Below, piece by piece: positions 32,701-44,436 of a stretch of 64,000 nucleotides of DNA. Source of the DNA: Azolla caroliniana. Taxonomy: Eukaryota > Polypodiophyta. The stretch covers positions 620,001 through 684,000 of the forward strand of contig JBHGNT010000005.1 in NCBI GenBank assembly GCA_043228905.1, read 5' to 3'. The position numbers and the translations under genes were made by a program. The notes below the pieces were generated by a model that worked only from the letters and a program-made list of their open reading frames with translations, was not told the origin of the DNA and did no database searches. The stretch's first letter is position 1, and each line of letters starts with the position of its first letter.

Positions 32701-34107
32701 TGTTCCTAATGGAAACCGTTTCTAAAAACATTTTCCATGTGAATTTTTTGACTCTAAAAGTGAATACAAGCTACAAGCAAGTTTCTTTGGGAGACCCATG
32801 TCTCTCGAACCATGCGTATTAACACACATTGTTAATTTACATTGCTACGAAGCTGTCATCGAGCTCAACAACCCTCGCATGATCCATCTTTTCCCAACAT
32901 TGCATATGAATATGAAATGGAGTATCCCATCATGGTTATCAGATGAAAGGAGGAACCAATATCTTATGCAATTTGAGGCATGTTATTGCTAATATGACTA
33001 AAATCTTAATCGATTAAAAACAAATTGATTATACTACATGAATTCAATCTACTCATGTGTTTAGTATTGATTTAGAAAAATGTTTTGAGAAGTCAATTAT
33101 AGCCCTACATCCTCAACGAGCCTAAATTTGGCATGCTATAGGATGACCGCCATAGGCCAGCTCAAGATTGAGATGCCTCAAATTTGATATTGTGAAACCT
33201 ATGGCTTTGGAGGTGGTGTTATGAGAGCTTACAATGTCGAGTAAAGCTCAAGTTGTGAGAGAGTAATGTGTGTGTGACGGAAAGAAATATATAAGTAGTT
33301 CAACAAGGATATATCTTTCGTCGTCATCAAGTTAAGATAGAGAAAGAAATACAATGACATTTTATGATTGTTAATATAGTGGTAAGTAATAAGTATGGAC
33401 TTGTTAATATAAAATGTCATGTTCATGTATAAGTGACCCTCAATACATTTCTTAAATATCAAGTTGCGGAAGAATAAAATGTGCATATATGCAAACCCAT
33501 ATATACATATATTGACCTCAAGAGCATTGTATACATGTTGACTTGTCAATAACCACATGTTAAGCATGGATCTTGATAATCAATTAGACTTCTCTCAAGG
33601 TCCTTGATAGCAAAAGTCCTTAAAAATGCAAGCATAAAGTGGTGTATGCTATGGTTGGGAGGTTCGTTGACGGGATAGAATAGTAGTTCTTTTAGTCAAT
33701 GGAGGTATAAACTTATTCTTTTCAAGAATAAATATAAAAAATAACTTTTTGAAATATTTTATCTTCTACAAGAGGAACATGGCAACATGGCACATGTAAA
33801 CATGGTGTAGTGGTTGTCTAGTAGAGTTAGAAAAGAAGACAGAAATTAAAGATGTTATTAATGAAATTGATTTGTCTTTTTTTTGTTTCAGTGAAATCAG
33901 GTTTTCTAACATCCAATTATGTATGTGGATTAAACCATATAATATTCCATTTATGGCTAAATAGAGAAACATGATTAGAGCATTTAGTGGGAAGGTAAGT
34001 TATAAAACCATAAAAAGTAAGGCTGGACACATTAAACCTTAGAGAGAGTTAGAGAGAGACGATACATACATGTGCACATATGTGCATACACTATATTGGA
34101 TGGAGAG

Positions 34108-34259
34108 CTAGGCAACTTTGCCAAATGATCTAATAAGACAATTGATGCATTGACGAACTAAAGCATAAATATCTATTGCTTCACTAGGCAACTTCGCCAA
34201 ATGATCTAATAAGACAATTGATGCATTGACGAACTAAAGCATAAATATCTATTGCTTCA
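34108..34259. repeat. Tandem duplication, 2 x 76 bp
   Basis: Two adjacent 76-bp copies starting CTAGGCAACTT at 34108 and 34184 differ at one position (ttt/ttc). A recent local duplication. Confidence 0.95.
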
Positions 34260-36424
34260 CTTATGTCTTCTATTTTTTAAGCATGTCATATTTCCTAGGC
34301 ACGACGTTGGTAAAAATAGCTTAATTCAAGCCTTTGCATGTGTTATGTTTATGTATGTGAATAAATAATTTTGATTGTTGTTGGTTATAGACTAATGTGG
34401 TGCCAATAAATATGTGGGAATGGTATACATAGATAAAGGAACCTCCAAACCATGTTTATGAAGAATCTATATCGGTAGCCTTTCTCCACCGGGGTAATGT
34501 AAGTTTGATAGATCTTGCCCTACATATTTCAAATCCCTAGGTAGTTCTTTATTCCTCCATTTAAGGATCTCCTTTAAAATGAAAAGTTGCAGGTAATGTT
34601 GTAGATGACGCAAACCACTTCGTTAAAGGGAAGGGAGGTAATTGACAAGATGTCATTTTATGAGAAACATTTGTATTTCGGTCGTGAAGATTAAGTGCAA
34701 TATGTTTTATAAGGTCATTGAGAGAGCAAAACGTTTTCGAGCTTACTAATGAACGTTTTTCTTCTTGCATCAAACATTAAATATCAAAGTTGGTTTAGTG
34801 GTATGTGTTGGGTTTAGAATATATATGGTATAAAATTGTTGATTCGATAGTGACTTTTCCATGCTCTTGAGAAGATAAAAATAAATATGCTCCTAACATA
34901 CATGAAGTTTGCATGACTTAATGCATAAAGTGAACTCTCCTACCACACAACTTACTTGAACGAGGATGGATTAAATGCCAAAGTAGTACTTCATACGATA
35001 GCTCAACAACACTTCCATAGACGCCAATAGAGAGAAATAATGTTTCGCACCATGCAAAAGGCATTGGAGGATTGAACAACACTCACATATTGATACCAAA
35101 GTACATTTATCATATGTATATATTTGTTTATGCAAATATTTAAAAGTAAATTTATTGTTTTAAGCAATGTTGATTCACTAAGGGTAACTTAAAAGCCAAT
35201 GAAAGTTGAGCAATAATAATTGGATATTACCAATGCCAAAATGTTATAAGATCCTTAGATTGGTCTTAACCCAAGCAAAACCATTTTTCACATCTCTCAT
35301 ATTCCTTATATCTCAAGGAAGGTTGGGCCAATTAACCCTTCGAAATATGCATTATTGTCTTGAAAATAACGTTGATATTATTGTTGTTTCTCATGGCATT
35401 AAGGTTGCATTTTGAAAATCCTTTCTAGTGTGTATAAACATATTTGTAAATCGATCATATGTAACAAATATGTAAAGATTTTGAAGCATACGTGGCTAGT
35501 AATAAATTTATTTCACTAATAAATTTAGGTAGTAGTGAACCATGTTTCCATTTTAATTTTGATTGGTATATCATGTTTAAGCTTTGATTCTATTCATACT
35601 TAAGAGTCAATACTCTCAAATTCATTATTGGAGGACTTGCTTGCTTTAGGGATGTTTGTTTAATTTAATTATTGGACTAGTACACAAAGATTTTCCTAAG
35701 AAGGAAGAAAGAGAGACCATAGAACTTTAAGAACGTAACTTGGGCTTGTTCAAAGGTTGGGAAGGTCGAGCATTATAAAGACATGATAACAAACCTCCTA
35801 GTATAAATAGCCTATAGGTGTGTGTTCCACAAAGCTTCAACCTGAACTCACAACTTCCAACTCTAAAAAAGTATTATCACAAAATTATTAGTTACAAGGG
35901 CATTCAACTCTAAACTGAATTTTCCTCACTTTAAATTGATGTTTTGTAACTTTTGAAATGCAAGTCTTGAAACTTTACTCGATGAGTTAAAACTCTTTAC
36001 ATTATTATTTATTATTAGTTAAACATGAACAACGAGACGATATTAGAACATGTTGGTTGGTGCCAAGATTGGCAAAGCATGAAGCTTAAATGCGTTTTGT
36101 CCAAGAAGGCATACCCCCCCAATGGATGTGTGTGCCTTAATGCATAGCTAGGTGGGATTTCTGATCCCCACCAAAAACAAATGAACCTCCTCTTGTCGCA
36201 CCATGAAAAGTTACTAAAAGCCACGATGAGATACTAGATCCCAATCAATAAAAGTGGGTACTATTTTACATGAGAAATTGGCAACCAAATCTACTTGTTT
36301 ATGCAATTTCACATACCATAGTTAGAAGATTTTTTATGGTGTACACAAATTGGAATATGTATGGGGCAACACAAATCCCCTACATGCACAAAAATTTGGA
36401 TGAGGCATTTTGAACGGGATTACA

Positions 36425-36428
<4 letters not shown>

Positions 36429-36467
<39 letters not shown>
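36429..36467. repeat. (GA)n microsatellite
   Basis: Uninterrupted GA run of about 39 bases. Confidence 0.95.
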
Positions 36468-36470
<3 letters not shown>

Positions 36471-36484
36471 GGGATTGTGTCATA

Positions 36485-36655
36485 ATTAGAATATGTGCAA
36501 CGCTTTTGTATTCGATGGTAGACATGGAGTGAAAGCATATCTACGAAAGTTGAAGGGAGTACTAATGTGACAATTTTCTTTATTGGAGCAAGTGAAAATC
36601 CTTTCCTCGGTGGAATGTTCGTCTTGCCTATTGGCAATTCAACATGTTCCATTAC
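36485..36655 (+). pseudogene. Relic coding segment shared with 58500-58640
   Basis: Frame-wise translation gives NAFVFDGRHGVKAYLRKLKG, then a stop, then LLEQV. At 58.5 kb the same strand gives NAFMFDNRHGVTAYIKKLKG and MLEHV. Changes between the two are mostly conservative, as expected from a decayed protein-coding repeat. The family is unknown to me; a transposon protein is likely. Confidence 0.5.
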
Positions 36656-36707
36656 CCATGTAGTGTAGTGTAGTTAGTGGGTGACCATACTTCATGGTCA
36701 CACCCAT

Positions 36708-36800
36708 TGTAAGTAGTGTTTTTTACACACATTTATTAATATAATTGTGTGTTTTCACCAAAAGAGAGAGTGAGAGAGAGAGAGTTGAGACATGGGAGAG
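36708..36800. repeat. Dispersed repeat, also at 63808-63920
   Basis: ATTAATATAATTGTGTG, then TTTTCACCAAA and a GA run, recur at 63834 onward with few changes. The microsatellite lies at the same place in both copies, so it is part of the repeat. Confidence 0.65.
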
Positions 36801-37224
36801 AGAACACACAAGACTCAATTCTATATAATCAAGAAATAATAAAGATCCATTCATAAAGTTTTCTTGGATTATGTACACAATGTAAAGCTTCTTTGTTTGC
36901 TTAATCTTTAGAGATTAGTAGCATTAAGTTTCCCAAAAAGGAAAGTATAAAGTTTCAAACAAGCTTGTTTATCTTTGGAGGCACAGTCATGTGCTTCCTG
37001 AAAAGGAAAGTCTCCAATCATTATTATAACCCACTGATGAAAAAAAATCGACGAGTCAAGAAAAATGTACTACAAAGGGGGAAAAAGAAAAATGTGGCGT
37101 GTGTTTGGTCCCCTCTTCTAGTGAAGAGTGGAGTACAACAACTTAAAACACTTGAGAGCAAGTGCTTCTTGTAAAATGAATAAAAGTGTTAAGAACACAC
37201 CCAAAAATATGAAAGATTTACTAG

Positions 37225-40164
37225 CTATTGTGTTGGGGGGAATCGAGCTCGGGATCCCTCATTTAGCATCGGCCATTGCATCGCCCACGTATTTGTCCCC
37301 TCAAGCTTCTTGTTATACCTTGGGGGGGCAACATCCGACAAACTAGATTTCCCGTTGTGAATATTCCAAATGTTGCACCGGCCCTCCAAAGCCTCCCCTA
37401 CCCCCACATGATAAATATTTGTGGATGACACTCCTCCTGGAGAGTCTACTAGGACCCGAGAATCCCTTCCATGGGGCTCCGTTTCACACCCAAACATCTG
37501 GGAACCATCGGCTCCAGCTCCAAAGGCTTGCATCACATCGTCCATCGGTGCAGGCAAGTTCAAATCTAAGCCTGCCCCTCGCTCGTTCTCGCCGTTAATG
37601 CATTGCCTTGCATGCTCAATCGTATAACCCGACACCTTATAATTGAACTGCGCAGTGGTACCACCCGACACTACCTTGCCTGATGTGGGGGGGGACGAGG
37701 ATGGCATGCTCATCGTGTCCACACTTTTGTCAACGCCCGTCCAATGGCAGCGCTTGTGTCCGCCCAAAGCCTGGCCCGTCGAGAACACGCGGTGGCATAT
37801 CGTGCATTCATGGCCCTTGCCAGGGCTCAGGTGAATGGCCCTCTTGTCCTTCTCAGCATGATTGAGCAAGGGAGACAATGGTGCAGTGTACTGCATGCTC
37901 ATTTCCTGGGACAAGTTACATGGCCTCTGCATGATCAAAGGATCCTGTGCAGAAGGGCTTGGTCTTTGCATCACTTCAGGTGACAAACCTAGCTTATTAT
38001 TGTCACTTAGCTTATTATGTGTCATTGTCGGGGCCGGATCTTGTGCTGGGGCCAACCATAGCTCGGGAGCCTCCTCCCCCGAGGTGCTGGCCTCGGAATC
38101 AGCCACACTAGTTGTCTTCGCAAAGCATCCTTTCATCCTTCTATGGCTTGCTCGATGCCCGCCCAAAGCTTGGTGCGAGGGGAACGACTTGTTACATGTA
38201 GCGCATTCGTACCTGGCCATATTATTAGCCTCTAGGCCGGCCATTTTATCTTTGGCATCTTCATCATGGTGTTGTTCTTTCAAGAATTCATCTCCTTCTT
38301 CATCTTCATCATCATCATCTTCTTCGGTAGTGGCCCGAAGATCGTCATTCACGATATCTTCATTGGGGCAGGCAAACTCTTCGCCTTCTTCTTCTTGGAC
38401 CCGTTTAGCCGCTTCCGCAAGTAGAAGGAGAGAGTTTATAAGGGGGGCATCCTTTATGTTGTGACCTTCCTTCCTACCTACTAATCCTCTATCTTCTTCC
38501 TGCCCCGTTTCAACAGATGTTGTCTCCGAGGCATCTTGTTCTTGTACTCCGGCTTCTTCTTCTTCTTCTTCTTCGTCCTGTGAATCGCTGCTAATTCGAA
38601 GGTTCAATCCTGCTTCCTTTGATCCTACTCTTCGTGGCCTCGATCGTTTTCCTCTCGGCCAATGAGTGGCCCCCAAATCATCATCATGATCTCTTTCTCT
38701 AGCACCAGGATCATCAAGAATATTCTTTGAGGATTGAATACCACTATATCTGTTAAGTACCTTCTTCTTCTTGCTGCTGGCCTTGTTGATCATCAATCTG
38801 CCTTCCAGTGAGCTAGATACATTATTATTAGTCCTCGTAGTTTGCTCAGGATTAACAATAGGGGGAAGAATTCCTCTCCATTCTCGTTCTGGATGGCACC
38901 TCATGTGTCCAAACAGAGCTTTCCATGACCAGAAGCCCTTTCCGCACTCGGAGCATTTCACACTTTTCCGATCATCTTTGGGCGCCAATGAATTGCCCAG
39001 GCCCTTGGCATCCATGATAATATTGCTAATGTTATGACCAGCCGAATTATTCGCACAGATTTTGTTACCATTAATCGCAGGATTTTCTCCAGTAGGGAAG
39101 GATTCATGATCATCCAATTCATGTGAGAATCTCTTGCTTCTTTTTGGGTTAGACCGGAGTTTATAGTTATTATTGTGTTGTAGCATAAGGCCATTATCGA
39201 GGTCTTGGTTCGTCTTACTTTCGCAGATACCCCCAGCCAAATACAAATCTTCTGCACCCTGATCTTCTACCTCGGAATTGTCGGTACCCAACATTAAGGC
39301 TTGGATATTAATGTTGTTATCCATCTCCAACTCCGATTCTGATCCGGATCCTGATACAGATTCTTCTTCTTCAAGTTCCTCTTCTTCTTCTTCTTCTTCT
39401 TCTTCTTCCTCCTCCTCTAATTTGTGTCCTTGGAAGCGGCCATTCATCGGTGAATCTTGGAGGTATTGGAAATAGTTATTCTCCCAGTTACTTGCAACTT
39501 TGTCTACCGGCCAATATCTCACTGCTGCCTGCAGAGGAGGCATCTTGTAATCGTTGTAAACTTGGCTCGCATAATGACGAGAATGATGAGTACTGCTAGA
39601 ATTACTATAATTATATTTGATGTTCTTCAGATTGGTCTCTCTTGGGCTAATCTTAGCACTATCATCATGACTGATCTTCTGGGGCCTGTCAATCATGTGA
39701 CTAGCATGGATCTGATCAGGATTACTGTTTGTCGGTACATAGCTATGATTGGAGGTATTGTTGTTATACTTGCTACTGTTGAATAGCTCCCCATGAACCC
39801 GCATATGTCCACCCAACGCTCTTCCGGAAGAGAACTGCCGACCACAGATTCGGCAAACCCTCTTGGGGTTATGTTTATTGCTAGTATTATGATTATGGCT
39901 GTGATGGTGATTACTGTGATTATGATTAGTAATCATGGATACGTGCTTGTTGGTTTCGCCATGATTACTTAGCGAAGAATTGATGGAAGGTGAACGGTCG
40001 ACATGATTGACGGCATATTGAAACGGAGCAGTAGAGGATTTAACCAGCTCTTGGAGGAGCTTCCTCTTCTTCTTAGGGTTAGGGTTAGGGTTAGGGCTAG
40101 GGCTAGGGTTGGGGTTGAAGCTAGGTTTGAGAAACAGGGGGATGCAGCCAGGGGGGTCCATCAT
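37225..40164 (-). CDS. C2H2 zinc-finger protein with four spaced QALGGH-type fingers and an EAR-like motif
   Basis: A single-exon gene for 979 residues, probably a nuclear DNA-binding repressor. Fingers: CRICGRQFSSGRALGGHMRVH (about 102-123, spoken of as finger 1), CSECGKGFWSWKALFGHMRCH (about 402-424), CATCNKSFPSHQALGGHRASH (about 651-673) and CTICHRVFSTGQALGGHKRCH (about 785-807). QALGGH is the plant-specific helix. A basic KKKRK near residue 31 is a likely nuclear signal. A C-terminal LDLNLP fits the EAR repression motif. Between fingers lie a long Glu run (near 39361-39420), acidic stretches and N/H-rich repeats. The start is firm: an in-frame TAG lies two codons upstream. Long plant multi-finger proteins of this kind exist, but the exact orthologue is not clear to me. 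Confidence 0.92.
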   Translation of the reverse strand: MMDPPGCIPLFLKPSFNPNPSPSPNPNPNPKKKRKLLQELVKSSTAPFQYAVNHVDRSPSINSSLSNHGETNKHVSMITNHNHSNHHHSHNHNTSNKHNPKRVCRICGRQFSSGRALGGHMRVHGELFNSSKYNNNTSNHSYVPTNSNPDQIHASHMIDRPQKISHDDSAKISPRETNLKNIKYNYSNSSSTHHSRHYASQVYNDYKMPPLQAAVRYWPVDKVASNWENNYFQYLQDSPMNGRFQGHKLEEEEEEEEEEEEEELEEEESVSGSGSESELEMDNNINIQALMLGTDNSEVEDQGAEDLYLAGGICESKTNQDLDNGLMLQHNNNYKLRSNPKRSKRFSHELDDHESFPTGENPAINGNKICANNSAGHNISNIIMDAKGLGNSLAPKDDRKSVKCSECGKGFWSWKALFGHMRCHPEREWRGILPPIVNPEQTTRTNNNVSSSLEGRLMINKASSKKKKVLNRYSGIQSSKNILDDPGARERDHDDDLGATHWPRGKRSRPRRVGSKEAGLNLRISSDSQDEEEEEEEAGVQEQDASETTSVETGQEEDRGLVGRKEGHNIKDAPLINSLLLLAEAAKRVQEEEGEEFACPNEDIVNDDLRATTEEDDDDEDEEGDEFLKEQHHDEDAKDKMAGLEANNMARYECATCNKSFPSHQALGGHRASHRRMKGCFAKTTSVADSEASTSGEEAPELWLAPAQDPAPTMTHNKLSDNNKLGLSPEVMQRPSPSAQDPLIMQRPCNLSQEMSMQYTAPLSPLLNHAEKDKRAIHLSPGKGHECTICHRVFSTGQALGGHKRCHWTGVDKSVDTMSMPSSSPPTSGKVVSGGTTAQFNYKVSGYTIEHARQCINGENERGAGLDLNLPAPMDDVMQAFGAGADGSQMFGCETEPHGRDSRVLVDSPGGVSSTNIYHVGVGEALEGRCNIWNIHNGKSSLSDVAPPRYNKKLEGTNTWAMQWPMLNEGSRARFPPTQ
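40073..40114. repeat. Telomere-like hexamer array inside the zinc-finger coding sequence
   Basis: Four TTAGGG units, two CTAGGG and one TTGGGG in a row. On the coding strand it encodes alternating Pro-Asn/Pro-Ser near residues 17-30. TTAGGG is not the common plant telomere unit (TTTAGGG). Confidence 0.9.
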
Positions 40165-40724
40165 GAGCTAGGTGGAGTGGGAGCTTTGGTTATAAGTGGG
40201 ATATGGGAAGCTGGGAGGAGCCTGCGGGGCAGCCAGATGATGGATTAGGGTTTGGGGGGAGGGGGTGCTTCTGGAGATGATTAGGGTTTTAAATATGGTA
40301 CTGAATGGATTTTGATGAAGAAGCTTGAAGGGAAGGAAGGAAGGAAGGAAGGAAGGAATCCACAGAAGAACAGAGGGAGTCAGTCGTATCATGTATGAAG
40401 AAGGAAAGAAGTGAAGCAAGAAGACAGAGAGAGAGGAGGAGAAGTGAGGAGAGAGTAGAGAGAGAGAGTGTGTGTGTGTGTGTGTGTGTGAGTGTGTCTG
40501 GGGAGGAGAGAGGAGAGAGAGGGACAGTCAAAAGCGGCAGAGGCAGGTTTAGAGTAGCAACATGCAAAGCATGCACACACACACACACAAGCAAAAAGGC
40601 AGAAGAAAAAGAGCTAGAGAGAAGAAAATAAAAATTAGACTATTATCAAGGCCCAAAACAGAGTCTCTCTCACTCTCTCACTTCTCACACTCACTCACTT
40701 CACTCCCACACACACACACACACA

Positions 40725-40763
<39 letters not shown>

Positions 40764-41060
40764 TCTTGGCTAACAAATCTTCTGTCCCAAGATAAAAACT
40801 ACCCAAAGAAAGAGCCTTCACCCAACAACACATAAAAGAAGAAGAAGAAGCCCTGCCCTGCCCTGCCTAGCATTGGCAATTGCTACATCACTGCCCCTAC
40901 TTGTCGTCTCACATTTACTATTACTAACATGAAGCAAACCCCCCAGTTCTTCACTCTCCCGAAAATATGTAATAACTAACCAACACCTTCCTCTCTACTT
41001 CTTCCCTTGGTGTGTTCCTTGCTCATTTTCCTCCCCCCCCCCCCCCCCCCCCCCGTCTCC
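40165..41060 (-). promoter_or_regulatory. Upstream/leader region of the zinc-finger gene, microsatellite-dense
   Basis: GGAA repeats (40331-40358), (TG)n near 40469-40492, (CA)n near 40569-40590, (CA)n next to (CT)n at 40708-40760 and a run of 22 C at 41033-41054. GA/CT tracts are common in plant leaders and are bound by GAGA-binding factors; a role here is inference. No TATA box could be assigned with confidence. Confidence 0.5.
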
Positions 41061-44000
41061 TCTCGTCTTTCTTGATCACTGGCATGACCTTCGAAATCAC
41101 TTGGCTTGCGACTTTGCAACCGGTCTTTGATTGATCTTGGCATTTTAAAACTCGCATTGCGAACAAACTCTACTGATATCTGATTGCACAACAATGCATA
41201 TATACTCTCAAGAACCATATCCCCCATATGGGAACTACCTCCTAACCATTTTACATAAATTCAGAGATTAGGGAGCTCATACCACATGTCCATTCCCAAC
41301 TTGAAAGCTATGAGTAGTGGTGATTGGCAGGATGCTAGAACCCTTATCAAGAGGCCATTTGATCGAGAATCATGGAGTCCCAACTGTCATATACATAAAA
41401 GGGGACTGCAACACATTAGGTGGTACAGATGGAGTGAGAATTCTAGCTATTAATCATCCCACCCGGATACCGTGTGATCTAAAATGAGTGTGCTTGCCTT
41501 TACTCACATATGGTTGCATTGCGTAGTTAGTGAGGGATGGTTTGCATCTCTAATTTTACATCCAATATTCAATCAACATGCATTATGCTTGTGTGCCCAA
41601 CATTTAGCAGCAAGATGCATGATATCTTGTTATTAAAAATAATCGAAGTAAAATTGATGTGCACTACATGTTTGTTGGCTAAAAGTAAAGTCAATCTTTT
41701 GCAATTTTGGTATTGGTAAAAATAAATCGCCTCTTTCCACGAACCACGACTAAGAGTAATCTTTAGTCGCATTTAACAGATGACAATGTGCAATGCCGAG
41801 AGAGTTTGAAGTTCACCACCACCAAAGATAAAGTGGATAACGATCTAGATCATTCCCGATTCTTACGTTCATAAGCCAATAGTACTTATTTGGAATGCAT
41901 GTGAAGTCAATGTGACATCTTTGAAGCTATGCTCACAATTGCTTAATATCCCAATATCTATGTCTAACATCTAGTACGACACAATTGTAGGTGTGATTGG
42001 CCTTAAATAACATCAACAACAATATAAGATACTCTTTGTGAGGATATGATAATGTAGAAGTTGAAAAAGGAGAAAAATCCATCATATTAACATTTGCTAA
42101 CTCGGCTATTAAGGCCAATTTAAGTACATGAATTCCATCACATTAACATTTGCTAGCTCGATGATTTAGGTCAATTTTGAACATATAATGTCTTAATATC
42201 ATACTTTGATCTATTTGAATACGACTTTTTAAATGTTTTGAGGTTCATATGGTCTCGTTCACAACTCTTATTAATATTGAAAATCTTGTAAACAAAGATG
42301 ACCACCTAGAACATATTAAACTTATCATGTCTAGAATAAAACCTTGGTAATAATGCATCAATTGTAGTGAATTTTCCAACAAAACCCAAACACTCATTTC
42401 CCATATACTCACTCAAACGAGCCCCAACAACTTAGTCAATAACAACAATGTGAAATGAAAGTTGCGTTAGGCCTTTTCATGTACACATTGTCGCAAACTC
42501 AAAAATCCACATTCCTAAACAAACTTTTTAAGACGATGACCTTTTTAATATCATAAGATAGTCTAATATGCTTGAGTGAGGTTAGTTGCCAAAGTCATTA
42601 ATAAAGGTGTGATTATTCTTTGCTACCCAAGATCAACAACATGTATCCACGTCTTCACAATATAAGTTATACAATGTCATGAAAACCCACTTGCTAACCA
42701 ATCGTGGCCCACATGGAATTGAAGCCTTTGATTTGCATTTATCCATCTAATTATGCTTGATCACTTTAAAGCTTTTCAAGGATGTACACAAGCCATCGAA
42801 TTGAGAAGTATTGGTGAAATGTATTTTTTAGAAAAGGCATATAGTGTCCTCTTGACCTAAGCGAAGCTTATTGTAGACTTATAAATCTACTTTGTCACTT
42901 GGGCTTTGATGACATAGAGATTCATTGCCATCTTGAAAGCACACATATCTTAGAGTTGTGCAATTAATAAATCTCACTAAGGAAATGAAAATATTGCACG
43001 ATTGGAGCAATTGCCATGATAGATAATTATTAATAATAGTTGTGGTTTGGTTGGTCTACTCCCTGTGTTTTGCAAAATATTGTTAATCTTGATTCATATT
43101 TAATATTTGGTTTTGATACGAAAGTCACTATGGCCCCATGTCAGAAAAGGCTTTTGGAGTTGGCATGCTATACAATTGTCTAGATTTTGTCTTTTCTTAA
43201 TATATATACCCATCTTTTGGGGGTGCCAAATGTTCAAGAAGGTGCATGTGAACATACAAGGGGTTAATCAACTTGATCCATGTACCCATTGTTACTATTG
43301 GGCTTGCTTTCTTTCTTCTTTCAAATTTGATTATGCTCAAGAATTGTTTGTGCAATTAATGCTAGGCATATTTGTCTTGTCAACCATGAGTTCATATAGT
43401 TGACCTCAACTATCAAGCTATATTTGCAAGTTTTGTGGTATATCTCAACTCTAGTCCGTTTGAAGTTAGGCATAATGGCATGTTTATATGTGGAAAAAAC
43501 TTGTGATTCTCGTTTTTCACCAATGCAATTTGTGGAATTTCCTGGTTGGATTAGAATGCCCCTTTTCGTGTTGACACAGAGGCATTACATGAAATGTGGG
43601 AGCATGGCCTTTAAGAGAGGAGGTGCATGGAAGATATGGTTGTACACATAGAAGAAGGAACCTATGAAGACTTTAAATAATGCATTCCAATGAATAAGAA
43701 AATGTTAAAATGTAACATGTGGCAACATTGAAATCAATGTCGTCTAAAAATTGCGAGTGGGTCATCGCTTTCCAAAAGGCAATGTTAAAAAAATGGAATT
43801 TATTGCTCCTTGATGTTCTATAAACTCTAGTCTTCCAAACGATGAATGACTATCGATTAAAGAAGTTTGAAATGTTCTTCCTTGTGAAGGAAACAAAATC
43901 CCATATTTCTGTTATGTTGGCGTACCAAGTTGTGTTGAATATCATAGGCTTATGAAAGATATGGTAGCAAGGGCATGTGATGCACATGTGGGGAGGTTGG

Positions 44001-44314
44001 CGTGGGTCCGCTTTATAGACACAATGCACCTAGCAAGGTATCGTGGTTGTCACTCATGGAGGAAGCTCATGAAGTTATGTCATAAGATGCACATGTGGGC
44101 ATAGGTTTTGAAGATAGATGCTCAAAACACCTCAACGTAGGGGAGAGTTAAAAATATATCATCAATAGAAATACGTCCTCCGAGGGGGGGTGCAACAATT
44201 TTGGTATTTATGGAGTTGCAAGTCAAATGTATATACACATAGGGGAAAACACACCAGGATATCAATGATGTGAGATGAAAACACAAGCGTGGTCCTTCCG
44301 TAGAGGAAACATGA
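41061..44314. other. Gene-poor AT-rich DNA
   Basis: Only short ORFs. The open frames at 43107-43403 and 43400-43651 carry no motif I recognise. No microsatellite of note. Confidence 0.5.
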
Positions 44315-44436
44315 AATGTGGTATTTACCACAATCCACCCTAACTAACTCTAGTTAACATAGCCATAGTAGAATTAACCATGGTAAGGAACTAGAGTTAA
44401 GGTGAGGGTGGATTGTGGTAATATGTACCACATATT
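44315..44436. mobile_element. Hairpin (foldback) element, MITE-like
   Basis: The left arm (ATGTGGTATTTACCACAATCC, CACCCTAACTAACTCTAGTT) is matched in inverted orientation by AACTAGAGTTAAGGTGAGGG and TGGATTGTGGTAATATGTACC on the right, with about 33 bp of loop. The whole is about 120 bp. No transposase and no certain target duplication. Confidence 0.7.

Larger units (their letters stand above)
29730..37224. other. Gene-poor AT-rich region with small repeats and relics
   Basis: No gene I can support. An open frame at 30014-30301 (minus, 95 codons) has protein-like composition (LLCDLATLKGILDKL) but no family I can name. Other short ORFs have no domain signal. Local features (tandem duplication, GA microsatellite, relic ORF, dispersed repeat) are listed separately. 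Confidence 0.6.

Noticed and set aside
40289-40795. ORFs rich in His/Thr or Ser/Leu upstream of the zinc-finger gene
   Set aside because: Translations of CA, TG and CT microsatellites.
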